NCBI GenBank assembly: GCA_016785225.1
Contig: JAFBJZ010000438.1
Span: 1,684,001-1,748,000, forward strand
Source: Psettodes erumei
Taxonomy: Eukaryota > Chordata > Actinopteri > Pleuronectiformes > Psettodidae
DNA length: 64,000 nt
Reading direction: 5' to 3'
Below, piece by piece: positions 11,815 through 24,310 of this stretch. The notes beneath the pieces are model-generated. The model searched no databases, had not been told where the DNA came from, and saw only the letters and a list, made by a program, of their open reading frames with translations. The translations under genes and the position numbers were made by a program. The number at the start of each line of letters is the position of its first letter. The stretch's first letter is position 1.

Positions 11815-12066
11815 CCTGCACGCTGGTGACAACTGTGGTCAGAGGCATTGCGTTTTGGGACTGTTTGTCTTTTCATCTTCCCATTCTTGTAAACGTGATA
11901 TCTCAGGAATGCCTTGAAGGAATTTTGCACAAACATTCACTTAGTTTTAAGGTCAAACTCATTTGGAACTCATGGTCAAAGGTCAACATTACTGGGCCCT
12001 CACTAAACACATTTTTAGCCATAAATCAATTCACACACTAATCAGGACAATATACACTTAATGTTT
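11815..12066 (+). repeat. Percomorph interspersed repeat, family D
   Basis: The series 'cagaggcattgcgttttggg', 'cgtgatatctcaggaatgcc', 'ttgaaggaattttgcacaaa', 'ggtcaaaggtcaacatt' and 'agccataaatcaattca' follows, in order, a common percomorph repeat. Its consensus runs 'agaggcattatgttttcgg', 'cgatatctcaagaacgcc', 'ggtcaaaggtcaaggtcac', 'tggccataactcaagaatt'. The order and spacing make chance resemblance unlikely. The copy is old and incomplete. Confidence 0.65.
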
Positions 12067-14499
12067 TTTAATTAAATTCCTTCACTACAAAATGAACAAA
12101 CATGGATGTGTACTGCAACTTGACTAATTGACAGGGGCATACAACAGTGAAGTAGTAATTGTAGTTTGTTAGAATTTCAAAAGGCAAAAAATATAAGTGA
12201 TCCACTTCTGTTCATGTGCATCTGTATATTTTATGATCTTAGTGGTGTTTAACTGGGTAATTAACAATATTAAAAGTAATTATTGAGACAGTTATGGTCC
12301 TGCATGAAAATCACTTCACTTCACTTACATCTGTGCAAGATGGGTCTCATTGTTGGACTGGGAGACAGAAAGAACAAAAGCAGCCAAATTATAAAGTTAA
12401 TCTTACAGTGAGATTCAACCAAGTGGTGTTTTGGTTTTTTTTTTGGAGCCTTCTCTGTAAAATTTAAAATACATAAGTTGTTCATGTTCTTCCTCAGAAT
12501 TTCAGACAAAATTCCATATTACTTTCAGTGGCAACAGTCGATCGATATCTTGCATAAATAATAGTAAATCAATATCTGAAGACTTATGGTAAAGAAAAGT
12601 CTGATGTTCTCTTTGGGAAATCTAGAGACCCCAGACCCTCTTTAGTAGCTCCAAAGCATAAACATTACTTTACCCTCTTCATACTTACTCCCTTTTTCTA
12701 ACTTAACAGGAGATGACCATGAACACAATTTTTAACTGCTGCTATGTTTCAGAAGACCAGCACAGAAAATGATGCATCTCTTTGTGGTCTCAGAGACCCC
12801 AACTGTAACACATGATTAAAAACAAAGGATTTTCATTCACCACAGCACTAAACTTCCCTAATCCCAAATAAATCTGTTTGGATTTATGTTATTGGAGTTT
12901 TACAACAGTTTGTTCAGTTTGTCCAGTTTGTGGCACAGGTTGACCAATTCAGTACTTTTCTGCACATTGGGAAAATAATGGTTGATTTTGCCCTTTTCTG
13001 TTTAATATTTTTACAGAATTTATTATGGATTAGGGAAATAAAACCATACTTTCCATACTGCCACAGAGAGAATACACTACCTCCCCTATTGGCATTGCAT
13101 GCTATTATTGGAAATACTATAGCTGGATTCCTGCAAAATCATTCAGTGTCAATCTAATTTGAATTCTTGGTTGGACAGAGATGTATGTAATCCACTGACA
13201 TTGAAGTATTTGAAGTGGTTGACTTACTACTTAGTAATGTTTGACATCATTACTATTCACATGTGAATCTGTGTTTTTATTTTGTCCTTCTTTGCCTTCT
13301 TGCTCATTTACTTATGTATTTAGTCACTGATTCATTTTGTCATATTGATGCATTAAAGTCATTACTCCACGAGCACCAATTGTAATAATGCACAAACAAT
13401 GAACAACAATTGGCTGCTGAACAGCACCCTTTCTAACCCAATGAGCTGTCAACCACACAATATTCATTCTCTGTTTAAAAAAAATGATCATGCATGTTTA
13501 TTGCTCATCCTCTGGCTTTGAGTAACCAACAGTATATGTTTAAGCTTTAATGCTCCATGTTGGAACTAAATGCTTCTGTGATAATTGTTTCATTTGTTTA
13601 GTTGTGAATCCTGGGAATTGTTATACATGTTGATTTTCTATATGGCGACAAGCTTGACAGTGACTGCTTTTTGTGTGAGTAAGGCTACTTAATTGAATAA
13701 CTAAAAATATAAATTGGCTTTCAAGATGAGTCCTGAGCTGCAAACCTATCTCTCCCCGCAGACGTCCTGTACAAATTTTAATTCAATCACAGTTATATTT
13801 ACACAGTTACATATACACAGTTGCTAATTTTTTCTCCAGTAATGCAACTGTCTCTGCCTTCAAGTTGTCTTCCCATGCTGACTTTCTCCTAATTATACAG
13901 GGTTAACAAAAGGAGAGCGACCTGGGGCTTCACCCCTCTCTTGCATGTGACACCCCTGGAAGGATGTTTGGCTTGCCAGCCCAGTGGCTACCTCCTGTGA
14001 TTAATGTGTATGTGTCAGGGGCTTCTTTTGGCAAGGTCTTGTCTGACATGTCTTGAAAGTTCAATTGTATTCATGCTAAGCAGTGTTTCATTCAAATGAG
14101 TGAATTAGAATTGCAAATGCTACCAGACGGTTTAGAAGTTCAAGTACAACATCTTATTCGGTAGAGTTAAATAAATATCTTGGTAGGGCTGCATGTGTGT
14201 GAATGCAAGGGAAGACAGCATGTCAGAAATGGCCTTAATTTTAAATGGAATAAACTGGAGGATTAAAGGATAAATTGTATCTGGCCAGAGCATCAGGTTG
14301 AATTTTCTGAGATTAAGGCCAAAGACCAAAATTAACTCTCAGTTTCCAGTCATATAATCAAAATTCATTTTGACAACTGCTTGTTCAGACCAACCTTTTA
14401 GGACTCAATCACTTTGCAATGTCTCATTTCAAGTGCTCTAAACTGTGATAGATAGAAACAGACAATTCCACCACGGATTGCCTGTTAATCACTTTGGCA
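12067..14499. other. Gene-free unique DNA with a small 9-bp tandem array
   Basis: No gene or repeat family is recognised. Three copies of a 9-mer CAGTTTGT(T/C/G) lie at 12906-12932. Near 13375-13440 several AACAAT-type SOX-like cores cluster in unique sequence, which is weak evidence of regulation. Confidence 0.45.
12906..12932 (+). repeat. Tandem 9-mer x3
   Basis: Three adjacent copies of CAGTTTGTN with only the last base changing, seen directly. Confidence 0.8.
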
Positions 14500-14700
14500 T
14501 TTTTCTCCCAATGTGCCAAATATTTCTTGGTGTTCAGAATTTTCATTTGCATGCTAATGAAGGTGTAGGGCAGAAGCCACTAATTACAATCCAGTAAGGG
14601 CCTGCCTAATGGTCCACTAAAGACATAGCATGGCTGAGCCCATAATTCCATTATGCAAATGTATAGTCCGGGGTGGAAAACCCACAGTCATTTCAAACTA
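14500..14700. promoter_or_regulatory. Candidate enhancer-like block with two opposed octamer sites
   Basis: Exact octamers occur in reverse at 14545-14552 (ATTTGCAT) and forward at 14653-14660 (ATGCAAAT). Between them lie homeodomain-type cores (GCTAATGA, CTAATTAC, CTAATGG). The sequence is non-repetitive and has no coding character. A POU/homeodomain enhancer is a reasonable guess. No comparative evidence is available here. Confidence 0.3.
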
Positions 14701-17700
14701 GATCGGCTGTTGCTGGACTTCTTTGCACGTAGTAAATATGTAAAAGAATATACTTGTCTTTGTAGCTTCTGTGAGTAATGGCTAAAGGCATACTGTACTA
14801 ACACTTTCCTTGCCTCCACATCCTCTCAGCTTTGTGACCTGCTCAAATTGCATTCTGATCAGCGGCTGCATGTGCTGTATAATTGGGGCAGAACTGGTGT
14901 CATATTGTCCTGTTAGGGTTTCTCTCATCACCAACCCATGTATGCCTTCAAGTGGTGGAGGAATATAGCTGCAAATACTATACTTATGTTCATGTTGGAT
15001 GTACATGGACAAACTCAATGCTACTTACACATGAATGTAGAAGTAACAAAAATCCAGTTTAAATAACAGTTCTTTTACTTTTGAGAAGTGAAGTATATTT
15101 GGGACATTTTCAGTGTAGGATAAATGATCACGGTCAGCAGTAACTGACCAAATAACTGACTTTTGATGCTAAAATGTGATGTTTCTGCTATACTAGTAAG
15201 TATCGGGCTGTCAATGCTAACACTGGCACTGCATATGGCACCTTTAATGTGCAGCAGAAGAAAAAAATTGGCTTGCAGCTTAACAGCTTTGATATGGGTT
15301 TGAGAGACATAGCGCTAACCAGTGAGGCTGACATCAATGAGATAAAATGACAAACAGTAACACTGGGTCACATGCATGCATCAATTACTGTGAATCCCTT
15401 GGGTATATGAAGGTAATGTGAATCCATCTTGGGAATACAACACTGCTATACAGGAGGACAACTACCATGTAAAGACATAAATGTAGAATGTAAATACATT
15501 TGATGGGTACTGTAGAAAAGAACTCTGACCCTGAACAGTATCAAAAAGTGGTCTGATTTTAAGAAAACCTTGACGATCTTATCTTAATTAAAACAGGACT
15601 AGAATACTTCATCCATCACTTTTCCTGACTGGCCAGGAAGAGATGCAGGGGGAAGATATACATCCTCTCACTTGAATGACTAACAGCAGAACTTTCTTGC
15701 AATGCAAAGTTGTCTAATCTTACTCAGAGAGGAACTTGTCTCTGTCTGTCATAACCATACATTTGTAAATTACATGTAAATCTCCCTAATGTCCCCGCTG
15801 AACAGTGATTTGTTGTGTCTGTTGATGTTAGGCAAACGGAGATTGTGTCTGATCGACTAACACTCACACCCACACTCCCTATGCTGGTATTGTAACAAGT
15901 TTTCACAATGATTGTTTGTCCATCCTGGTAAGACACAGCATTATCACTTGCAAGTCTGGTAAATAAGAGAGAGGTTTTTATTCACTCCTAGAAACTCTGA
16001 TGAAGATCAAAGAATGCTTCGGTCTTGGTAGATTAATTTTAAAGCTGAGACAATTTGCACTTGTATTTGTAAAAAAAAAAAGGGGCTTGATTGCACCACT
16101 ATTTAATGTACATGATTTTTGTTGGAGAAACACACAAAAATGCTGCAACTGAGGTGCAAAATTGTCCCCATGAATTTCTGCTCACGGCACTAAAAGACGT
16201 TACTACAGGTTTGATGCATTAGCCTGTGGTATGACATCAACTACTTTTATGTATTCATGTATTCATGTTTGGACACTCACTGGTCTCACTCAGATCTATA
16301 CAGTAAGACGGATAAATAAAAAGACCCCCCCCCCTCCAGCAGCTATGCTTCTGTCATGGAGAGTTAGTCAAGTGTCTGTCTGATTTGTCGCAACCTGCCA
16401 ATGATCATAGCTTCCCTGGGGGATATACAGCAGCACAGCAGGTGACAGTCATTTAATAATGTTGGCTTGGCTCTGGATCCCTACATCAAAGATGAAGAAA
16501 CAGCACTAATCTCTATTCAGGTCTTGCTCATGGCATTCTCTGTACAGTTAGAGAGGGATCATGGGCCCTGGAACACTTCTTTATTCTTAAATGCAAGCTG
16601 AAATTGCTGTTGGACACATTAAAAATGTGATTATGTGACTTCTTTATTTATTTATTCATCCAAAAATATCTGATAGTGATGGACTGTCTTTTGCTATAAA
16701 GCACACACACCTAAAGCACAAGCTGTAAAAAAGGGGTGCTTATGTTTTTTAAGCGGGATTCAGCGAGGTCCTGTGGTTCCTGTGGTAATGAAGTTTTCTT
16801 CGTAATGCAGCTCACGCTACAAAGGGTAGTTAATAACAGTTTACTCAAGTAGAAACATCTTATGTGACCTGGAGATTCCAGTGTGCAGAAGATCATTTTT
16901 GTGGTGGTCTAATCTTGCCTCAGTCCAGTGTTGCTTATGTAACTAATTCATGTGAAATTATTACCAGTTAGAACATGTAAAAGGATAACTTGAAAACTGC
17001 TATTAACTGCCAAATGCCCCTAAGAAATGAAATAACAAAAAGAGCCATATATGGATTCTAAGGACAAAACTTAACCATTTGGGGTTCATGGTCCAATGGG
17101 AGTCTGATTTGGGGTATATGTTTTAACATTTGACAATGCTGCGGTTTGATAAACATTTAAGATCATTTCTGTTGGTTTAGTGTCTTTAGTCGAGGAGTAT
17201 TACTTTAAGACCTTATCAAGGATGTTGCAGTGTAAACATCTGACATCATTACACCAGTCTGTCAACATCACCTTGAGGAAGCCATGGGACGAAAACTGTG
17301 ACTATACTTAACTTTCTAACCTTACTTACTTACCTGGACTAAAAATAGCATAAGACATGGTACAGTAATTATGGCTGGAATCACCAAGGGAGAGATGTCA
17401 GTCTCTCTAAAGCCAAAAGTCTAAGACCCTGCACATCTGCTTTGAAAGACAAAAGAAAACAATAAAAGTTTTCTTTCTAGTCCATATGGCCAATTAGAGG
17501 AGAAATCCTCAGTGAGTTTGGCCTTAATTATTTCTGTACCTCTTGCAAAGAATGGAATCATTTTACCGTAAAGGACTTCTAATCAAGGAAAAAAATGTCA
17601 GCTACTAATGGCTGGAGATGTGCCCCCCACCCGCTGTAGAAAGTTTCCAAATGCAGATGTGCTTAAGTGCATTTTCCTACAGGCAGCTGTGGGAAAAAAA

Positions 17701-19414
17701 CAACAACAAAAAGCCAAAACAAATCCACTGTTGGAATATGTTACAGATAAATAAAGTCACCGCCAAATGTAATACCCCTGGGTGGTTTACAAACAGCCTC
17801 TCAATGCAAATAAATGATTTTGGTTCCTATAGGATTGGAATCTGGAGAAATGAAAGACCCACAGTGAGCATTCATTTAGTCATCTCTTGCTATAACAAGG
17901 CAGTGACTTACTTTAGCTCATCAGGGGCTGTACCATATCAAACACATCTAACAAAAAATACAGTCATATACATAGTTACACATGTATATGAAGCCATGAG
18001 CCTGATATCCATAGATTATGGGCCTTTTTCCTCTTATCCACACTAGCTTTTGTCACGTATTTCATTTTGCTATGGTCTTCTTTGTCTTATCAGCACTTAT
18101 TTAGTGTGAAAAGCAAAAGAGCCCAGACACCTTGGTTTTATGTTGCCAGCTGTTTAATGCATTTCCCAACTATTTTGAAGAATATTTACATCGTAACATA
18201 GTTAGAACTTTTTCATACTTTTAAGACTTTTATGTTTATTGCTTTCCAAATCCCTCCTGCTTTGTACATAAAGGAAATGTCAGCAAGAACTGTCTTCCTT
18301 TAACCCCTGTCATTTAATATTTATTATTATATTATATTTATTTTATATTTTTTCCCTTTCCCATTGCCGGATTGTTTCCCAACTCCTTGTTTATTCTTTC
18401 CAGCATCATTAAGACTGCCATCCAAGTTGTCTTTCTTTTACTAGTCCTGCTAGTGTCCTTGAATATAAGCTGCTTGTATGAATAAGCTATGTCATATAGG
18501 GGATAAAGAGTGAGTGGAGAGACGTTTAACCTCACATTCATCTTGTCTTTCTGCAGTCTAACCTCATGTGCTGTAGGTGTCAACTTGCTCAGTCTGAAAT
18601 GTTACACTCAGTGCATAGCAATGGCCACATCTTCAGATGCTGTTGGCCCATGCAATCCCTCTCAGTCAATCTTCATCACACAAGAGATGGGGAGGCTCAT
18701 CCTGTCCCATATTGCTCTGACTCCGTTACCAGCACCTTTATTTAGATAGTCGGATCTCTCTCTCTTTTTATCAGCCTCTCATTATGAAAAAGTGTTTGAG
18801 TTTGGAACAAATCTAAATTCTTTTATTTTCCTGTCTGTAGTGATCAGCTATTGTAAAACTGGAGATGAGATGAAGAACAGTGTTGGTATTCTGTGTTGGT
18901 GTTCACATAAGGTAAACCACATGAACGTGTTCTTGTAAAAGATAATGGCCAGGGTTATTCAAATCCCAGCAAAAGGACAATATCAACAATGTGACAGTTC
19001 ATCTCTCAATATTCCATACCTTGTCTGAGGAAAATATCAGGATGTCACAAATAAAAACTTATATCATAAAAGGCTCAGTAATTTCTTCTAACAGCTGAGG
19101 CTCTATATTTTTGACCAAACATTACTCAAACAGGAATAAATAGTCCATTAATGGGAACCATTATCAGCCACAGATGAGTACACATTTGGTGCTCTAGTGA
19201 GTATTTACAGCAGCAGGACTGTGTAATTGAGAGTGACTCAAAATAAACTACAGTGGTCATGTTCATGGTAATTGAGGACTATGTCACCCAGTGCAACGGT
19301 GTGGTTCAATGATGTGTTGACAATAATGAAAGCCTATGTCACAGACAAATGAGATATTCTGAGCTATGGATACACAGGCAATACTTTTAAGTTGAGAGCA
19401 GGAGCAAGAGCTAT
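14701..19414. other. Gene-free unique DNA
   Basis: No exon, RNA gene or repeat family is recognised. Small homopolymers occur at 16071-16081 (A11) and 16325-16334 (C10), with an AT-rich run at 18315-18345. The 142-codon open frame 17618-18046 has no recognisable content. A block near 15690-15960 is repeat-free and could be constrained, but this cannot be shown from one sequence. Confidence 0.5.
16325..16334 (+). repeat. C10 homopolymer
   Basis: Ten consecutive C, seen directly. Confidence 0.9.
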
Positions 19415-19985
19415 ATCCTTGCCAGCAGCTCTGTAAGGCTGCTCATAGGTGCACTGGTGCTTTGGGCTGAATGCTAATGTTGGCGTGCGTGTATGCTCAT
19501 TGCAAAAATGCAGAAAATTAGCAGGGAAATTTTACTGTGTTCACTATTTTTGGGTAGTATGGTAACATGTTTGCTAATTTGAGACAAACACACAGCACAG
19601 CTGTGTGTGATGGGGGTTATTGATCACGAAGCCGAATTTTGTTGCAACTTGAAATTTTTTGATGGTGACATTGAGTTAAAAGTTAAGGAATCACAGAAGT
19701 TACCTGTTACAGATCATTATGAGGGGAACATGAATGTCTGTACAAGATTTCCTGGCCATCAACCCGATAACTTCCCACATTTCTCTCCAAGCCACAACAT
19801 CATGGTGGTGTGAAAGGAAAGCCTGGTCATCACCAAAGTGATGAGGATTCACCCTTTAGGGGCCATTAATGTTTGTAATAAATTTCACAGCAATACATCT
19901 GATGTATGAACTGTTATTTTTCAGCTAGGACCAAAGTGGCGGACCAACCAACTGACCTACAGATTGCCTGTACATTGCCTGTCTT
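19415..19985 (+). repeat. Percomorph interspersed repeat, family A (most complete copy)
   Basis: Ordered matches to the known fish repeat are 'cagcagctctgtaaggctg', 'ggctgaatgctaatgttgg', 'tgatggtgacattgagttaa', 'aggggaacatgaatgtctgt', 'catcatggtggtg', 'aggggccattaatgtttgta' and 'aggaccaaagtggcggacca'. Two internal halves (about 19660-19765 and 19810-19960) resemble each other around 'gggg..cat.aatgt.tgta', reflecting the built-in duplication of this family. A reversed copy is at 2630-2832. The copy is diverged, with no coding capacity. It is directly followed by an L2-like tail. Confidence 0.75.
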
Positions 19986-20168
19986 GCTTGTATTGCTTTT
20001 TATTGATTGTAATGTTGATTTTAATGTCTCTCTTATTATTGTTTTGCTTTTAATATGATTTTAATTTTAATGTCTTGCCTTTTTCTATGATCTTTCTTCT
20101 CTCTGTAAAGCACTTTGAGTTGTCCTGTGTATGATTAGTGATATACAAATGAAGTTGCCTTGCCTTGC
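19986..20168 (+). mobile_element. L2-like LINE 3' tail fragment
   Basis: A T-rich 3' UTR-like stretch ends in 'gtaaagcactttgagttgt', then 'gatatacaaatgaa' and a short 'ttgccttgcc' duplication. Fish L2-type LINEs and their dependent SINEs end in 'gtaaagcactttgag...gtgctatataaataaa' followed by a short tandem. The element is severely 5'-truncated and appears inserted at the edge of the family A repeat. Confidence 0.6.
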
Positions 20169-21079
20169 TGTTCATATAATCAGGTTTGTAGTGTGGCTGA
20201 AAACTTAATTGATAGCAACATTAAGAAAATGTAGATCATACTAGACCCGATAGACTTGACCTTCGAAAAGGCTATGCATGATATATTCTAAAACATTTAC
20301 ATTAATTCAACTGAGCATATGGTGTTTTTCTTACAGATGCAGTTTCTTTTTTCCCAAACATTTAAAATGCACACAGCCCTTTGTACTTTTCATGAGCAGA
20401 AGAAATGAAATTGTGATGAACAGTCCGTGACCATCTATGCTGATACGAGAACCAAACATATTATAATATATTCTTAAGAAAACAGTGTCTGTTTCACTTC
20501 CATTTCTATGTCTCTGACAACTCTCTATACAGAAGATAGTCGTTACACAACTTCCAATAGAAGCACTATTCTATGAGATGATTCCATGTAAAAAAAAACA
20601 GGGGAGGGCGTTTTGCTTTGATTTGAGACAGCTGTCTGTGCGTGTTGCGTGAGATTGTTTTACTGCTATTTTTCAGACCAAAATTGTCACCTGAGGTGGA
20701 ATTAGATGAATTCAAGCGTAATGAGTGATTCCATTTCTGACATAATCTTCTCCAAATTATTTGAAAAAATGTGAAAATAAAATGCTCATGACAACTCCTC
20801 ATACATTTATGCAATAGATCAAATATTAGGGTATTACAACAAGTTGACACATGTGCTGCAACCTCCCTGAAGTCACAACACAATATTCATCTCTTACAGC
20901 TATAAATGGATCTGCAAAGCATCTGTTATTGTTTGATAAGTCCCACCATGAAGAGATTTAGGTGCGCTGTCTAATGCTGACGTTGGATTAGAGTTATACT
21001 GACTCTGGAATGACTAAATTGCACAACACTTCTACACACTCTAGCCTTTGCTGGTTGGAAAAAAGGAAAAGCTGTCCCA
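20169..21079. other. Gene-free AT-rich DNA
   Basis: No gene or repeat recognised. The minus-strand frame 20566-20883 (105 codons) has no recognisable content. Confidence 0.5.
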
Positions 21080-21300
21080 TCATAATTAGCCGCACCCTTT
21101 AAAAGACGCACCTCCATCCGTATGTATTTTCAAAGCATAACATCTGGAATGCTGTTGTTTCAGCTCTCCCAGGCAGGCGGTCACTATTTGGAGCAGGTTT
21201 TTAAACCGGCCCTGGCAGTCAGTGCCACCTGGCTTGACAAATAACCTTTAAGCGGTTTCCACCTACTACCCTGATCCAAGGATATGTGTGCTTCTGCAGT
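21080..21300. other. Repeat-free GC-richer block; weak candidate conserved element
   Basis: Unique, compositionally balanced sequence beginning with a TAATTAGCCGC stretch and containing E-box-like (CACCTG/CACCTGG) and 'tttaaaccggccctggcag' sections. It has no coding signature. It is flagged only as a candidate for comparative alignment. Confidence 0.2.
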
Positions 21301-23395
21301 CCCTTGCTTGCATTTGATAAGACAGTAAGTGGTGAATATGCCTCCCGACGACTAAGTCCATTGACTCTCCGCTGCTTGTTTTGGGATCAGATACAAAGAG
21401 GCCAGTAGGAGTTCAGTGGCAGATGGTTTTAAACAAGAGCTGGGTGGTAAGCTTTGATTGACAGTCCCTCAGTGCCCCCCAGCCCCCACCGCATCCCCTC
21501 CCCACCACCTTCTTGGTCTCAGTGATGGCTTAATGGTGTCAACAGTAGAGATAGGGTCCTGACTCCTTTATCTGGACAAAATCTTAGACCCATCACCTTC
21601 TCTGTTTGCAGTAATTGCGGGAGCAGTGTGGACTCTGTGGGGGGGAAAAGGCAAAGTAAAAGCCAAATCAAAAGGCTCAGCTTCAATCCACTTGACCGAG
21701 TGGGTCAAAGGAAATAAATGACTTTCCTTTGACCAGCTGTACATCCATCTCTTCAGTGTCACCACTGTCACCACTGTCAAGGACACTGGGGCCTATCTCT
21801 GCTGCACTCTTGCTCTGATAAAATGAAAAGAGACTTGTGGTTAAAAGGAAAAAATACCATTTCTTCTTTCTTTCTTGTCTGTGGCTGGCATCACCATGCA
21901 TCCACATCACCTCCACTTGGTGATAACTGTGGCTGAGAATAAGGCCTGAGACATGGGCAGTTTGAGTGCAGAAAAATGGGAGATTCCTCTGCACTTACAT
22001 TCTGTGACTACACATCTGGTAATTTAAAGTTGGAGGATCTTTGAGTCTGTACATGTGTGCACGCAGACAGTGTGGATCCACTCCACTCCCCACCTGAGAA
22101 ATAGAGGAAGGGAGGTGGTGTTGGCACAGGCAGACGTGGCAAGTGGCAAAGCAGATGGCTCTCTGCTTACCATCATTTCCTCTCCCATAATGCTTCAGGA
22201 GCGTAGCGCACGGAGCACATACGACACTCTGTCTCCCCATGGGAAGAGGTAGCTACAGGGTACTCATTTTTAAGCAGTGAACAAGCCTGAGCATTGCACA
22301 GGAGCCCTAATTGTTTACCAGATACTCACATCGAGCTCCCTCACTTTTTTCCCTTTTCTTTGGAGCATCAAAGAACATCAGCAAAAAAAGAGAAAAGGCA
22401 ACATTTGTGTGAAGACTCAATGCTGCTGCTGATACCTTTCCTTCCTGTTCAGCCACCTGCCTTGTTAGCCACCTTGTAGCCAGTGCCAATGAACTGGACA
22501 ACAAATCCAACTGGAGCTTTTCATGATATTCCCCTTCTTCCTGGCTCCCACCATTCTCTATTCTTTTCATTTGCTGCCCAGGCACCAGATGGAGCCCGTC
22601 GTCTCTGCTCCACCCCAGGGCTCGTTCTCTCCTTTTGAGTAGGCAGAGCAAGACCTGTTTACACTGCTGCCGCCAACACACAGGCCCTGACTACCTTTTC
22701 CCATAGCTTTCATATATTCATTTGGTCATATAGTGATCTCTCAATGTTGTCCTGCACTCATGGTTTTAGGAGCCATGGAGTTACTGCTTACTAAATAAAA
22801 TGACACATTTTAATTTTTGCAACAGAGATGTTACCATATTCTGCCTCCATGAAAAATATTTTCCTTTTTACTTGTGCTCATCATTCTGCCTTACAAATTT
22901 CTATCCAAGGTTATCTGAGGCTTTATGACAGTAGAAAACAAAACAATGCTGTCTGTTCATTTACTTTGACAGAAACATTCATTTGCTTTGTGCTTCTGCA
23001 ACAGCTCTGCAGGTCCGCACAGCAACAGCGACACCACAAATAGCAGATGGTGGTCATCTGGTTTGCATCCTTACACTCATCTGCTGCCCTACTTCTGCTG
23101 GATCCACTGTTGCTAGAACAGGATATCAGGATATCTTGGTGATCATATGTGCACATTGTGCAGCATTATATATTAATAAGTTAAAAAAAATATGCAAAAA
23201 ACATATGTATATTTACATCTCGACAAAATACCTTGTCAGTCACAAGAGACAAGGAAGTGGATGAGAGAGAGGCAGGGATGTTCCTGATACTGACACATAA
23301 TAAGAGGTGTGAACAGTGAAATCTGAGTTTGCAAGAGCTCCTGTGGCAGTCCCTTATACTGTCTGTAGATGGCAGAGAAGAACATGGCCCAGCAC

Positions 23396-23398
<3 letters not shown>
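21301..23398. other. Gene-free DNA, moderately GC-rich
   Basis: Overlapping frames on both strands (for example 22307-22681 minus, 124 codons) have no recognised domains. A C-rich, low-complexity patch lies at 21475-21510. No repeat family is recognised. Confidence 0.5.
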
Positions 23399-23440
<42 letters not shown>

Positions 23441-23445
23441 GGGGG
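23399..23445 (+). repeat. (GT)n microsatellite followed by a G-run
   Basis: About twenty uninterrupted GT units running into about seven G. It creates His-Thr artefact frames on the minus strand. A likely polymorphic marker. Confidence 0.97.
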
Positions 23446-24041
23446 CATTTTTCTAATATATCTGACTCTTGGCCATTACCACATAGGTGATAACTGAACA
23501 GGGCTGATTCAATCACATATAAAATACTGGGAGTTATAATAACATGACAAAAAACAAATCGTCCATCTAAACAGGCACTATCTGAGAAAGATAGACCCTG
23601 GGAAGATTCTCCACTCTTACATGATCATACTTAAGGCTGCCATCATTCAGTGTAATAGGTAAAAGCCAAAGTACTGCAGAGGACAACAACCTGCAATCCA
23701 TCACTATTTTACCAACACTTGTACGATTACACAAGCTGTCACTGAATAGCATAAATCAAAACCTAAACCCTTGAGGTTATAGAATAAATCAGCAGACATT
23801 AGCAAGGCCCTTCCATTTTTCAGATAATGAAGACAGGTTTATAATCATCTCACATTCAACCCAATATAAAACCCGGTGGTAAATAAACCATCATTTTTCA
23901 TGCACTCTCTAACTTGCCTCATGATGTGCCTGAGCTGTAAATAATTGTTCCATGTGTGCACGTCAATATATTTCACCACAGACAGGTCAAAAGGCATTAT
24001 CCATGCTTTCTACTGCAGCCAAGAAGAGTTGCTGCTGCAGG

Positions 24042-24092
24042 TGTTTGTGTGTGAGGGGGTGTGCTGTGTAAGTGTGTGTGTCTGTGTGTGAA
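24042..24092 (+). repeat. Imperfect (GT)n microsatellite
   Basis: GT-rich run broken by 'gagggg' and 'ctgtgtaa' interruptions, seen directly. Confidence 0.8.
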
Positions 24093-24099
24093 ATATAAC

Positions 24100-24310
24100 A
24101 GCTTTGACTGGCACAGAACCGCAGCGATGTAATTGGCTTTCGGAGAGAGGTAAACAGGACTGCAGCCACGTGGAGGGCAGCTGAAGATTGACCTTCAGAA
24201 AAGCGAACGAAAAGAACGGACGGGTGGCTGCCGTGGGCACCTTGCTGCGCGAGCTGTCATCTGACTGGAGCTTTGACACCAGAGCTGTTATTTTAACTTT
24301 TTTATTTTTT
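24100..24310. other. Repeat-free GC-richer block with several CpGs; weak candidate conserved element
   Basis: A balanced, unique stretch with more CpG dinucleotides than its surroundings (for example around 24190-24255) and no coding match. The minus-strand frame 24010-24327 (105 codons) has no recognised domain. It could be a regulatory block. No comparative support is available. Confidence 0.22.

Noticed and set aside
15050..15120. Possible reversed copy of the family C repeat
   Set aside because: Only a short T-rich stretch with an 'agtgaagtatatttg' core resembles it. Too weak to call.
17271..17310. Second hammerhead-like string (ttgaggaagcc...gacgaaaac)
   Set aside because: Lacks the CUGA box and no stem II of convincing length could be drawn.
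17618..18046. 142-codon open frame, plus strand
   Set aside because: AT-rich chance frame with no domain or codon signature.
23181..23516. His/Thr-repeat proteins on the minus strand
   Set aside because: Translation artefact of the (GT)n microsatellite.
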